Shown: piece after piece, positions 11,044-20,391 of the stretch
Numbering within the stretch: the first letter of the stretch is position 1
How the letters are laid out: each line of letters starts with the position of its first letter
NCBI GenBank assembly: GCA_015501595.1
Contig: JADNRX010000064.1
Coordinates: 1 to 64,000 of the forward strand
Reading direction: 5' to 3'
Source: Hymenopellis radicata
Lineage: Eukaryota; Basidiomycota; Agaricomycetes; Agaricales; Physalacriaceae
DNA: 64,000 nucleotides
Notes under the pieces: model-generated
What the model was told of the DNA's origin: nothing
What the model saw: the letters and a program-made list of their open reading frames with translations, nothing else
Database searches by the model: none
Position numbers and translations under genes: made by a program

Positions 11044-12425
11044 GAAGCGCTGTCAAAAACTTTTTCGCCTCACATCCCCATCTCGTGGAGTGTCATATAC
11101 TCCTTGGGACAACCGCCTCCACAGTGGTATTGCCTCAAAGTAACTTTGTCGAACACGCAAACCTCCAGATCTTGGTCACTAACCACACCATGATCTTGGA
11201 TTACCTCATCCTCCCCGCATTGACTACCTTCCACCTATCTGCCACAGGCCTATTGGAAGAACCCTGCTCGGTCGACTCCATAGTGCACTTTGTTAGGCAA
11301 TCCCACTGTCAACTTAGCGCTCTCTCCGTCAACCACCCGAGATATGTGACTCGCCGGAATTCATCACAGACCTGCTTCCATTGGTATCTGGGATCAGTGG
11401 CGAGCTTGTATCTCAATACGACAGAGAGCGAGGCTCCGACGAAGTAAACTCGCGTATCATAGAGGTGATGAAGCGTACTTCCGAATCGGCTGGGCTGTTT
11501 CCCCGCCTGACGAGTCTTGGGCTCAGCACGTGTGTGGATGGAAAGTTTGCCAATTTCGCTGAGCCATTTTTGGAGATGGTGAGATCCCGACGGTCCTGTC
11601 AATTGGCGACACAATGGAAGGCTTCCCGTCTCGTTGATTTGGGGCTGGATGTCCGTCGACTTGATGATACACCTTCAAGCATACCGGAGCATTTGGTGAA
11701 AGGACTACAAGAACTAGCGGCCAAGGGTTTACACGTCTCGTCTCGGGGATATCATCCTTGGCCATCGCAGGTCCGCCTTGGTTGGAGTACGAGGCTTCGA
11801 CGAGGAGGAACAGTGCTCTGAACGATGTCAAATATCTCAATGACTTTTCAGACTCCAACTCCGATTCCGGTCATCCCTCCGAGTCTACCAGAGATTTATC
11901 GTGGGTCCAGCTCTCCCTAGTCTCGTCCCCCACATCAGTCGTTGCCGATATCTCAGATGACGAAGACGATCATGATCATTAGCTTCGGGCGTTTGATTCT
12001 GCTACTCCCGTTTGATTTCATAAGCTTGCAGTGGTGTCTTTCCCGGGATCGACGGCGGTAGATTTCTCTGTCTGTCTGCCGTTACTTTATTTCATATTTT
12101 AATCTGCACGCTGATAATAGGTGAAGTGTATAGAAGTGGTTTAGTGTAGTAGCGCGCGCTGTGTTCGTTTAATTGATGTGTACCGTTTCTTGTTCAAATT
12201 GCATGAGCTTCTTTTTGGATTTAAACGGCGTCTGAAGAATGTATAAGACGCAAAAGGATTGTAAATCATTCTCTAGCCAACGCGTACGTATACGAAGCCA
12301 GGCGTTGCAGCCTGAAAGGGTAAGCGCCACGTGCAATTTCCAAGAACCCGCCTCGTCCGCAGTCACCTCTGCAGTTTCCTTTTACTCTACCACTGCCATC
12401 ACTACAGCGCCCAACTCGGTCCTCC

Positions 12426-13007
12426 AAATATACCCCAGCAGGGTTTCGGCAATTCCAAGCCTACGACTGAAGCGCCATGATTGCGCCACCATCTTCAGCC
12501 CTGCACCTTTCAATTCAACGAATCCCGCTCAATTCCGCGTACCCGGCACGAATTACGCTCTTGTAGCATGTTTCACAGCCTCTTGTCCTTCGGTTTCAAA
12601 TCTTCCTATAGCTACTGGGGCGCGCTTGACGTTTTCCAACCGATCTTGGTTTGATCTTGGTCTCCTTGGTCCCTGCCAGATATACTCTTCTCCTGTTTGG
12701 ATATTCGGATCATTGACGCTGTCGGCTGTAGAGTACCGAGTGGACTCAGACGAAGAGACATACGAGAATGCCTCCCCATACGAACATACCGGTGTATGTC
12801 TGCGAGAGAAACGCAGTCAAGGTAACCATTGATGCTATGATGTCGGGGATTGACAGAAAATCATACCATCAATCGGCTTCTCTGATTTCGCGCGTGGGGA
12901 ATTGAAGGGCTGGCACGTGGACAACCCCTCATGATACACGTCCCGAAACCTCAACACTTTCCCTTTCGTTCTTCCCATCACCTTTCTTTCTCCCCACCGC
13001 ATCCTCT
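12426..13007. other. Upstream region of the GH5 gene
   Basis: Single-copy DNA immediately inside the left arm. An open stretch to 12832 carries no recognisable protein wording and I treat it as chance. The 70 bases before the start are C/T-rich, as is common at fungal promoters. No clear TATA box. Confidence 0.4.
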
Positions 13008-15330
13008 TTGCCCACGACGAGGATGGCCGCCCCCGATCTGGACCCTCCGCGCGCGTCCTACCTCATGGACAACGCATCGTCCAACGCCTCCCAGGCCTCG
13101 CCCGCCAATTCCACGACCCTCCTTCCAAAAGTCGAGCAAGATGATTACGAACAACAGCCACACCCGACGGGCAAACGGAGCTTCGTCAAACGCCCCGTTT
13201 TTTGGATCGGGCTGGCGGCTGCTGTGGTGGTGGTTGTGCTGGCTGTCGCGTTGCCGGTCACCTTGATCAAGAAGAACGATAACACGAGTTCGTCATCGGG
13301 CGCTTCGACTGGTGACGGCGACAGCGGTGGAGGCTCTAGTGGCGGTAGCAGTGGAAGCGGGAATGGGGGAGATTCGCCGGGAACGTCTGTAGCTATAACG
13401 GGCGGGGATGGCTCTAAGGTGACTATGGAAGATGGGACCACGTTCACTTATGAGAACAAGTTTGGGGGGTATTGTAAGTCCCTTTTTGCTTGGTCTTCTG
13501 GGTTATTTTGGGCTGACGCGGAGTGCTGGGAAGGGGTGTACGATAAATCTGACCCTTATAACGATGGGGCTAAGCCAAACTCGTGGACACCTGCCTTGAA
13601 CGAGACGTGGACCTGGGGAAAAGATCGGGCGTATGGGTTAGTTATCATTTCATCTGCCATTTGTTGTATTTGCTCAAGCAGATCTCTGTCAGTGTCAACC
13701 TCGGTGGATGGTTTGTCCTTGAACCCTTCATCACTCCGGCACTTTTCGATAAGTACCCTGGGGCTGTGGACGAATGGACATTCAGTCAAGCTATGGGAGA
13801 CGGAGTGTTGGAGGATCACTACAACACATTCATTGTACGTATCCTTCGTGTAAATGTCCTTCGACGAGTGGAGACTCACGGTCTTCGCAGACCGAGAAGG
13901 ATTTCGCTCAAATCGCCGGAGCGGGTCTGAATTACATTCGTCTACCGATACCGTTCTGGGCTGTCGACACATGGCCTGGTGAGCCGTTCTTGGAGAGGAC
14001 ATGCTGGAAGTACGTGCTTGTGGGCTGGTACCCGATTAGATGGCTGATCCATTTCTCAGGTACATACTGAAAGCTTTGGGATGGGCCAAGAAATATGGTC
14101 TCCGTGTTAACCTCGATCTGCACACCATTCCCGGATCTCAGAATGGTATGCTTTCATTGTGTGAGGTGTTTAGGGATTAGCTGACGGGATCTTGCAGGAT
14201 ACAACCACTCTGGTAAACTTGGTCAAGTCGACTTCCTCTACGGAACGATGGGTCTCGCCAATGCCCAGCGCGCTCTGCACTACATCCGCATCATAACGGA
14301 GTTCATCTCCCAGCCTGAATACACCAATGTTGTTCAAATTTTCGGAATCGTCAACGAGGCTCTTCTCACTGAGATTGGACGTCCTCAGCTTACGTCTTGG
14401 TACAAGGAGGCACACGACATGATTCGCGGAATCACAGGTATCGGAGAAGGCAAGGGCCCGTACATCTCCGTTCACGACGGCTTTGAGGGAGACATGACTC
14501 AATGGGACGGATTCCTCGCTGGCAGTGATCGTGTTATGCTTGACCGACACCCGTACACTGCGTTCAGTGACTCGAGCTTCAGCGACCCCATCGCGACTGG
14601 TACCGGCGACGGAGCTGGTGGTGTTTGGGTTGCTGCCGCATGCGCCTGGGCAGACGAATCGATCCGCCTTTCGACCACCTTTGGAGTGAACTTTGCCGGT
14701 GAATGGAGCAATGGCTGGAACGACTGTGGGGTCTACTTGAAGGGTATTCCTGGGAGCAGCACCTTTGGAGGTGATTGCTCTGTCTGGGAGGACGCTTCGA
14801 CGTGGGACGCGTCGATGAAGGCGGGTGTTGCTGCGTTCAACGCTGCTCAGATGGACGCGCTGCAGGATTGGTTCTTCTGGACGTGGAAGATCGGGAACAC
14901 CACGGCGGGCAAGGTCGGGAGTCCTTTGTGGTCGTACCAGCTCGGCTTGGAGGGCGGATGGATTCTCAAGGATCCGAGGGAAGCTAAAGGCAAGTGTGCT
15001 GGGGTGACGCCCTTCCCTGGGACGTACGAGCCGTGGATGACTGGCGGCGCGGGCGCGGGTACGATTACTGCTGTTGTGCAGGAGTATCCCCCTGCGACGA
15101 TTAGCGGTCCAGGTGTGCCGGCGACGGATCTGCCGGTGTATGCGGCGTCTGGGACTGTGAATACCTTGCCTGGTCCGACTATAACAGGGCATACTGTCAA
15201 GGGGTGGTTCGATGCGGGTGATACGGCTTTGGGGCCGACGCCGATTGCTGGGTGTGCGTATCCCAACGCATGGGACGCTCAGGACGCTGCTGTGCCTACG
15301 GGCTGTACTGGTGTCGCTACTGCGATATGA
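13008..15330 (+). CDS. GH5 exo-beta-1,3-glucanase, membrane-anchored
   Basis: Hydrolyses beta-1,3-glucan, a wall polymer, outside the cell. Six exons: 13008-13473, 13534-13636, 13693-13834, 13891-14009, 14060-14145 and 14198-15330, in frame, giving 682 residues. An in-frame ATG at 13023 is an equally good start. After about 65 cytosolic residues comes one membrane segment ([20 protein letters not shown]), then a Ser/Gly-rich stalk, then the GH5 domain. Family landmarks in order: [68 protein letters not shown] (Glu, acid/base), LDRHPYTAF and [13 protein letters not shown] (Glu, nucleophile). A Pro/Gly-rich tail ends with Cys-containing sequence. Type II anchoring is typical of the basidiomycete EXG members. 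All key residues are present, so it should be active. Confidence 0.93.
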
Positions 15331-15582
15331 CGAACGCAGACTTTTACCGGACAATACTTACACGCTCGTTATACCAGGACTATATTTAAGCAGTATCTTA
15401 TCTCTGTTTTGCTTCGTACACTTACTTGATGCTCTAAATGCTTTGTTTCGTCGGTAACATATTCTGAATTTGTTGTACATAGTACTTGAGCTTGCCGTTC
15501 CATCAAGAACAAGCACGGAAATGGATTTGCCAAGAGCGGTGACGCATCAGCGCCTGATTCTCCTTATTCCATACCTTCCACC

Positions 15583-16582
15583 ATGTCAATGCTGGAAAAG
15601 TTCAAGAAGGGTGCGCAGAAGGCGGGTATGCAAGCGACGGCGTTTGCGCAGACGAGCTCTGTCAAGATTGCGAGTGGGTCGAGGGACTTTGCGCAGGGAT
15701 TTAGCCTTCCTGGCGAGGCTGAGAAGGCGGCCAAGATTCTCGACAGCTTCCTCGGTGCGTCGTACAGCATCAACTCCAAATCCAAGACCAATGTCCTTTT
15801 CCAGCCGACCCAGAACGACCGGAATCAGCCCTCAACGCTATCCCCAAAGCCGTCCTGCAACGAGCTCGAGGTATTACAATTCCCAAATGTGTACCAATCC
15901 CTTGTTCTAAACGTACATAGGGCTCGCCATCTTCCAAGTGCTCAAAGCCGGATTCGTGTTCTCCGGCAAAGCGGGCTCTGGCATCGTCATCGCGCGCCTC
16001 CCCGACGGATCCTGGAGCGCCCCGTCATGCATCGCCACCGGCGGACTCGGCTGGGGCCTCCAGATCGGCGCGGACATCACCGATTTCGTCGTCGTGCTCA
16101 ACAGCGAGGACGCCGTGCGCGCGTTCTCCCTCGGCGGCAATCTCACCATTGGCGGGAACATCAGCGCGAGCGCGGGTCCGATTGGGACGGGCGGGAGCGT
16201 GCAGGCGTCGCTGGCGCATCCCGCGCCGATGTTTTCGTATTCCAAATCAAAGGGTATGTATTTATTAAATGCTTTCTTGGATTATTGAGGTTTATGTCGG
16301 TGTATAGGTCTATTCGCTGGTCTGTCATTGGAGGGCACAGCGCTTATAGAGCGCAAGGACGCTAATAAGGAGTTTTACGGCTCGCCTGTGCCCGCGCGCG
16401 ATATCCTCGGTGGACGTGTGCCCCGCCGGAAGTGGCGTCCAAGCTGTACGAGATCATCGAGGCTGCGGAGGCCTCGACGAGAGTGGGCTCCCGAGTCTGC
16501 GTACGTGCCCACCGCCACAGGCGACCACATCCAGATGAACGCTGGAAACAACCATATGGTGTTCGATGCTGATGGCCACTGA
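15583..16582 (+). CDS. Ysc84/SH3YL1-type (SYLF domain) lipid-binding protein, possible frameshift near the C terminus
   Basis: SYLF-domain proteins bind phosphoinositides and work with actin at endocytic patches. Exons 15583-15754, 15805-15870, 15921-16253 and 16308-16582 give 281 residues. Wording: KAAKILDSFLADPERPESAL, AIPKAVLQRARGLAIFQVLK, VFSGKAGSGIVIARL, GGLGWGLQIGADITDFVVVL, and FAGLSLEGTALIERKDANK with YGSPVPARDILGG. This is a complete SYLF domain without an SH3. After GGRVP the open frame loses the expected wording, while the +1 frame reads PEVASKLYEIIEAAEAS (about 16424-16478); the original frame then looks normal again (YVPTATGDHIQMNAGNNHMV). That pattern suggests a pair of compensating indels or base-calling errors near GTGCCCCGCCGG. 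The domain itself is unaffected. Confidence 0.88.
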
Positions 16583-16839
16583 TAAATGAGTGAATTTATG
16601 ATCCACGTTATCCGTTACTTAAAGTTATTGTACGCGCTACATTTTTATCTCCCTGTACTTGTCACAGAAATTGATATATTTAAGGTGGAAGATGAGTATT
16701 GTCAAAGCTGTGCATACCGCTAACTAGCCCTTTTCATATCGGCTGTTCCTCGTTTTCATCGCCCTAGTATGTAAGAGAAATGCATGTGTCAAACTCAAGG
16801 TGGTGGGTGAACAAGCTATTCCTGGAATGGGTGTACATG
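16583..16839. other. Intergenic, nothing recognised
   Basis: Downstream region of the Ysc84-like gene, A/T-rich. It contains no open frame of note and leads into the LINE remnant. Confidence 0.4.
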
Positions 16840-17337
16840 GAAACATGGATGCTACAAAGTGGACGCCACACTACGCCTTAAACCCAATTCGCCACAACTC
16901 CCAGGCAACTTTGACAGGCAACTCAAACCTCTCCGGGCCGAGAAACACGAGCTCGACCTAGTCTTGATTTGTGGCACTGTCGACACCGTCCATCACATCT
17001 TTGTCGAATGACCACCATATCGTGACATGCGTCGACGACGTCGACGTCTGTAGCCCATCAGACGTCTGCCATTCTTAACAACGCTGATGCTCCGCTTGCG
17101 GCAGTCGCTCAATACTCTAGACTGGCTCGCGCACTCTTTCGAGGTGGTCCGCGACGGCCGCTTGGTCGTTCACGGTTTTATTGGGGTGTACTGCCTAAAC
17201 TGCCTTGTGTCAATCTCGTCATTCCCCCCAGAGCGCAAGACCGGGTCGTTCATCGGATGGCAAATATTTGGCATACTGAAGCAATTCGTTCAGCAGGAAG
17301 GATTTTGGGAGACTACAAGCGGAGGACATGATTGGTG
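16840..17337 (+). mobile_element. LINE-type retrotransposon 3' remnant
   Basis: In shifting plus frames the sequence reads CGTVDTVHHIFVE (the Cys/His knuckle following the reverse transcriptase or RNase H part of fungal LINEs), then PPYRDMR. One open frame then reads SAILNNADAPLAAVAQYSRL, FYWGVLPKLPCVNLVIPP and HRMANIWHTEAIRSAGRIL, ending GDYKRRT before a stop at about 17337. This is the usual C-terminal wording of basidiomycete LINE polymerases. The Cys of the knuckle's last position is replaced by a stop and frames change, so it is a fossil. Only the 3' end is present, as expected for 5'-truncated copies. Confidence 0.7.
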
Positions 17338-17363
17338 AAACTTCATCCAAAAGAAAAGTCTAT

Positions 17364-17706
17364 TACTGCCGTTTGCATAATTCCGTGAAAATGTGCAATT
17401 TTTTTATTTCTTTCGGTCCGATCCTCCGGCGACAAATCGGGCAGGTAGCATGGCAAACATGATGACATGCTCATCACTGTCCAAACTCTACCTCACCTCT
17501 CCAGCCTCGCCGAGACGTAGAGAAGGCTGTGGGATGATATCCAAGACTTTACTAACACTTTTCGCTCTCAACAGTGGCGCTTGAGTGCCCATTCATGAGC
17601 TATATACATTGGGTACCCACCGCGGATCTTCCCGGATATTGCGGATAGTTCGGTCCGAAGAAAAATCAAAATTGCACGTTTTCACGGAATTATGCAAACG
17701 GCAGTA
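17364..17706. mobile_element. 343-bp TIR element (MITE-like)
   Basis: An inverted repeat of about 55 bp: 17364 onward begins TACTGCCGTTTGCATAATTC and continues CGTGAAAATGTGCAATTTT to CGGTCCGA near 17421; the reverse complement runs from about 17649 to 17706. Mismatches are few. The interior has no coding wording. No convincing target duplication. It lies 27 bp beyond the LINE remnant. Confidence 0.75.
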
Positions 17707-17793
17707 CGATATCGCCTTTCCTCTCCCATTTCCATGTTTGACGTCGTGTCGTCGTGACCTTACTCTATGAGCCTCGTTCTGTTGATTTCCTCT

Positions 17794-17928
17794 ACTGTAC
17801 TTGTAGGTTCGGTCCAAGCCCCTTCATGATCTGATTGGTCGGTGCTGTTTGTATCTATTTTGTTTGGCATTATTTGGTGGGCACCTACATCCCCGAAGCA
17901 AGGGCTTGCTCCGAACCTACTGTACAGT
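17794..17928. mobile_element. Short inverted-repeat element of about 135 bp
   Basis: ACTGTACTTGTAGGTTCGG with CCAAGCCC just inside (17794-17821) is mirrored by GGGCTTG and CCGAACCTACTGTACAGT (17902-17928), with small gaps. It could be a very small MITE or a stem-forming relic. It lies upstream of the kinase gene and may form part of its promoter region. Confidence 0.5.
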
Positions 17929-18127
17929 GTACTTGAGCTGTTGCATTTATGTTTACTAGTATTTGTACCTGATCGTCTCTTCGTTTCTTGATTCAGATTT
18001 GCGACTGTGGAAACATGTTCACACAGGCATAGATGCTGAACCAAATCCAGGACTCATGTTCTTTAGCCATCACCTGCGTCGGCGAACTTTTCTTCAATTC
18101 TTCCGCTTCAATTCGACCTCTATTGGG

Positions 18128-19590
18128 ATGGCGTCAGTCCCCTCTGGAGTCGTCAATCCGTCAGTCCCTTCTGGAGTCAAAGTAGTTACCACCAACCAGC
18201 ACTTTTCCGTTGGTCCAAATGGCGAGACTTTTGTTGACTACAGCTTCGAATCCGAGCCGCTGGGCATGCCTGCATCGAGGGACTGCGGCTGGGCACGGCT
18301 CGACTTTGGGCAGAAAATAGGTCCAAGTGAAAGGTACACCATTGAACGCAAGCTAGGGTGGGGTATGCACTCGAGCACCTGGCTCGCTCGGGATACTCTC
18401 GCCAGCAAGTTCGTCGCCGTCAAGGTCTTGACGGGAGGTTACGCCCAGCTGTGTAACACGGGCGTTGCTCAGGAGCCTACAGCGTTGCAGACTTTGGAAG
18501 CAGGAACGACGACACCGCACTGCTTGCGTCTTTTACAAGTCTTTGACATGCCCGGCAAGAGTACGGCCGAGGGCGACCACACCTGCCTAGTCACCCCCGT
18601 TTATAGCGGTGACTTTGGGGCCTTCTCCTACCCTTACGTGCGTGCTGGGCAGGACATCCCTCTTCCAGTCATTAAACGTGTTCTGTTACACACGTTGCGC
18701 GGTCTTGCCTATGCCCATGCTCATGAAGTTGTCCATACCGACATCAAGCGGAATAACATCTTCATTGACACGGGCATCACAGATGAAGAAATAGAGGACT
18801 TCCTAGTCAAGAATCCTCCCCGACGACATGACCCGGAGATGTCTGAAGAGGGTATCGTCCAATCTGCCGTGTCTCAGACCTTTCCGCCCATATCTATGGA
18901 AGACGCTGCCACAGCCACGTATGTCCTTGCTGATTTTGGCACCGGTCAGTCATCACCTCTCATTCTCTGACCGTATTCTCAGCGCATCGCAGCGCAACCC
19001 TCGAAATTGCACGAACACCATGTGATCACTGTTCCTGCATTCCGCTCTCCGGAGGTCTACCTGGGTGGCGAGTGGGACAAACCGGCTGATATCTGGGCGT
19101 TTGGTTGTCAGGTCGGTTCCGTCAAATCATCGCATCTAATACAAGTCGCACCTGAACATGTAACATGCTAGATTTTTGAGCTGCTCACTGGGAGGCCACC
19201 TTTCCAGTTCCAACCAGGCTTGGATCTCTCCGAGACCGGATTCCTTCTATGGCAGATGGCTGCTGTTACCGGCGACAGGTTTGAACCAGAATTCCTCGAG
19301 AAGTGTTCCAAGACATCGCCGTTCTTCGAGCCCGATGGTCAGTGCTTTCGGACATCTTTGGAAACTCCTTGAGGCTAACCTTGTCTTTACTAGGGAGTCA
19401 CAAAGGTTCATTGCCGGTTCCCGACAGATCCGTTGCATATTGCTTGAAATCCAGCCAGCGTTTTGTGGGTCAAGAGGAACTCCTCGCGCCCGCAGCGGCC
19501 GTGATAAGTCGGGCTTTGCGCATTGACCCAGACAAGCGCGCAAGCGCAGAAGAATTGCTGAAGGATCCATGGTTTGAAGACGTTGTTTGA
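18128..19590 (+). CDS. SRPK-like serine/threonine protein kinase
   Basis: Exons 18128-18944, 18993-19111, 19172-19337 and 19394-19590 are in frame, 432 residues. The N-terminal wording, LGMPASRDCGWARLDFGQKI then ERYTIERKLGWGMHSSTWLA, is the glycine-rich loop entry of the fungal SR-protein-kinase-like group, and FVAVKVL holds the ATP-binding Lys. The catalytic loop is VVHTDIKRNNIF (HTD in place of HRD, normal in this group), the Mg site is LADFGTA, split by an intron, and the activation end is PAFRSPEVYLGGEWDKPADIW. A spacer insert separates the two kinase halves, as in SRPKs. Such kinases phosphorylate Arg/Ser-rich splicing proteins in the family's known members; the substrate here is unknown. 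An upstream open stretch from 17963 could extend the N terminus, but I prefer the ATG at 18128. Confidence 0.9.
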
Positions 19591-20040
19591 TATGGCTTTC
19601 TGCTACACCCAACTCATACTCATACTCGTACTTAATCTGTTTTGTCGTTGGTACATTGCTATGCAAATGCTCTCCACTCGAACTCAAGATGTAGCTAACG
19701 TTCTGAGTCATTCAGCGATTGGGTGGTCCAAAGCTACCCATGACAGCCGGGCGGCTCAGAAATGAACTCCGGGAACGGTGGAACAAGGAAACAGCTTTCT
19801 CTTCACACAGGCAAGTCTTAAGCGTTCCGAAAGTCGCAAAGAGTACAACCAAACCTTGACGCATGTCTCGAGAGGCGCGATGGAATTGCCAACAGATCAG
19901 ATTGCGTACGTCTCTTGTCAACACTCTAATACTAACTCTTTCGACAGTCGACTAGAAGAACTCCAACGAGGCCGTGGATCTTAGAGATCAAAGGGATGTT
20001 GTAGAGGGAAAGACACCGACTCTTGTAAACACATATTAAA
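19591..20040. other. Intergenic with a short unassigned frame
   Basis: Between the kinase and the F-box fragment. A short plus frame at 19749-19858 (TAGRLRNELRERWNKETAF), perhaps joined to SRLEELQRGRGS at about 19948-19981, has protein-like wording but I do not recognise it. Confidence 0.3.
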
Positions 20041-20391
20041 CGGGGGGCGGGAATTCTGAAGGGGATTTAAAATTTTGGGAGGCATCACGCCTATCATAAT
20101 CATCATAGTCTTCGTTGTCTGAAAAATCGGGAATGACTGGAGCATCTGCCATAGAAGGGGAGGATGCATCTTGAGAAGGCGCTTGATGAACAGGGATCGG
20201 ATGTTGTGAGCTCGAAGTTACAGGGGCACTACTAGCCCCCATTGTGAACCAGATCGCTATTCGGAGAACTTGAAAGATATGGTGGAATATGAGGATATGG
20301 GAGAGCTGGATCCCATGATAAATCTCTGGTAGACTCGGAGGGATGAGCGGAATCGGAGTTGGAGTCTGAAAAGTCATAGAGATATTTGACA
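20041..20391 (-). pseudogene. Extra partial copy of the F-box gene 3' end
   Basis: On the minus strand this stretch repeats the last coding part of the F-box gene (VKYLYDFSDSNSDS then HPSESTRDLSW), already present at 20832-20970, and diverges into PALPYPHIPPYLSSSPNSDL. It continues with a weaker match to the gene's 3' flank (GTTGGTGTCTTTCCC becoming GTCGGTGTCTTTCCC). It starts exactly where the right arm stops matching the left arm, so a second duplication joined here. No start codon and no F-box: not a functional gene. Confidence 0.7.

Larger units (their letters stand above)
7268..11982 (+). pseudogene. F-box protein gene copy, disrupted by a 7-nt deletion and a 2.9-kb insertion
   Basis: Paralog of the intact minus-strand gene at 20832-22607. 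The 5' half encodes a coiled stretch (RAQLQHLEEEHRVV), the F-box (IHRLPNELLLHIFRLCLP) and the start of the leucine-rich-like part up to about 8064. There the tract GGGACTTTCCTTTCC of the intact copy is shortened to GGGTTTCC, a 7-nt loss that shifts the frame. At 8131 the coding sequence stops at a mobile element and resumes at 11050 with homologous sequence (EHANLQILVTNHTMILDYL) to about 11982, with further frame breaks. As in the intact copy, the only nearby start would be an ATG split by an intron (AT at 7268-7269). It is unlikely to make a full protein. Confidence 0.85.
6608..12425. repeat. Left arm of a large inverted segmental duplication
   Basis: From about 6608 (TAGTGCTGTTTGT) to about 12425 (CGGTCCTCC) the sequence matches the reverse complement of 23265-20392 at high identity by eye, once the 2.9-kb insertion at 8132-11043 is left out. 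The arm holds an F-box gene copy with about 650 bp of upstream DNA and about 440 bp downstream. A related direct repeat of about 70 bp flanks the gene on both sides (about 6618-6690 and 12165-12235), sharing ATTGATGTGT, TTTCTTGTTC and GAGCTTCTTTTTG. Confidence 0.85.

Noticed and set aside
12239..12832. 197-residue plus-strand frame
   Set aside because: It begins inside the duplication arm, and the arm's reverse copy does not keep it open; no family wording.
14170..15354. 394-residue minus-strand frame
   Set aside because: Shadow of the GH5 gene on the other strand, which carries all family motifs.
18018..18060. DAEPNPGL upstream of the kinase resembles a 2A ribosome-skipping motif
   Set aside because: The required final Pro after NPG is Leu and the preceding residues do not match the consensus; it also lies upstream of the preferred start codon.
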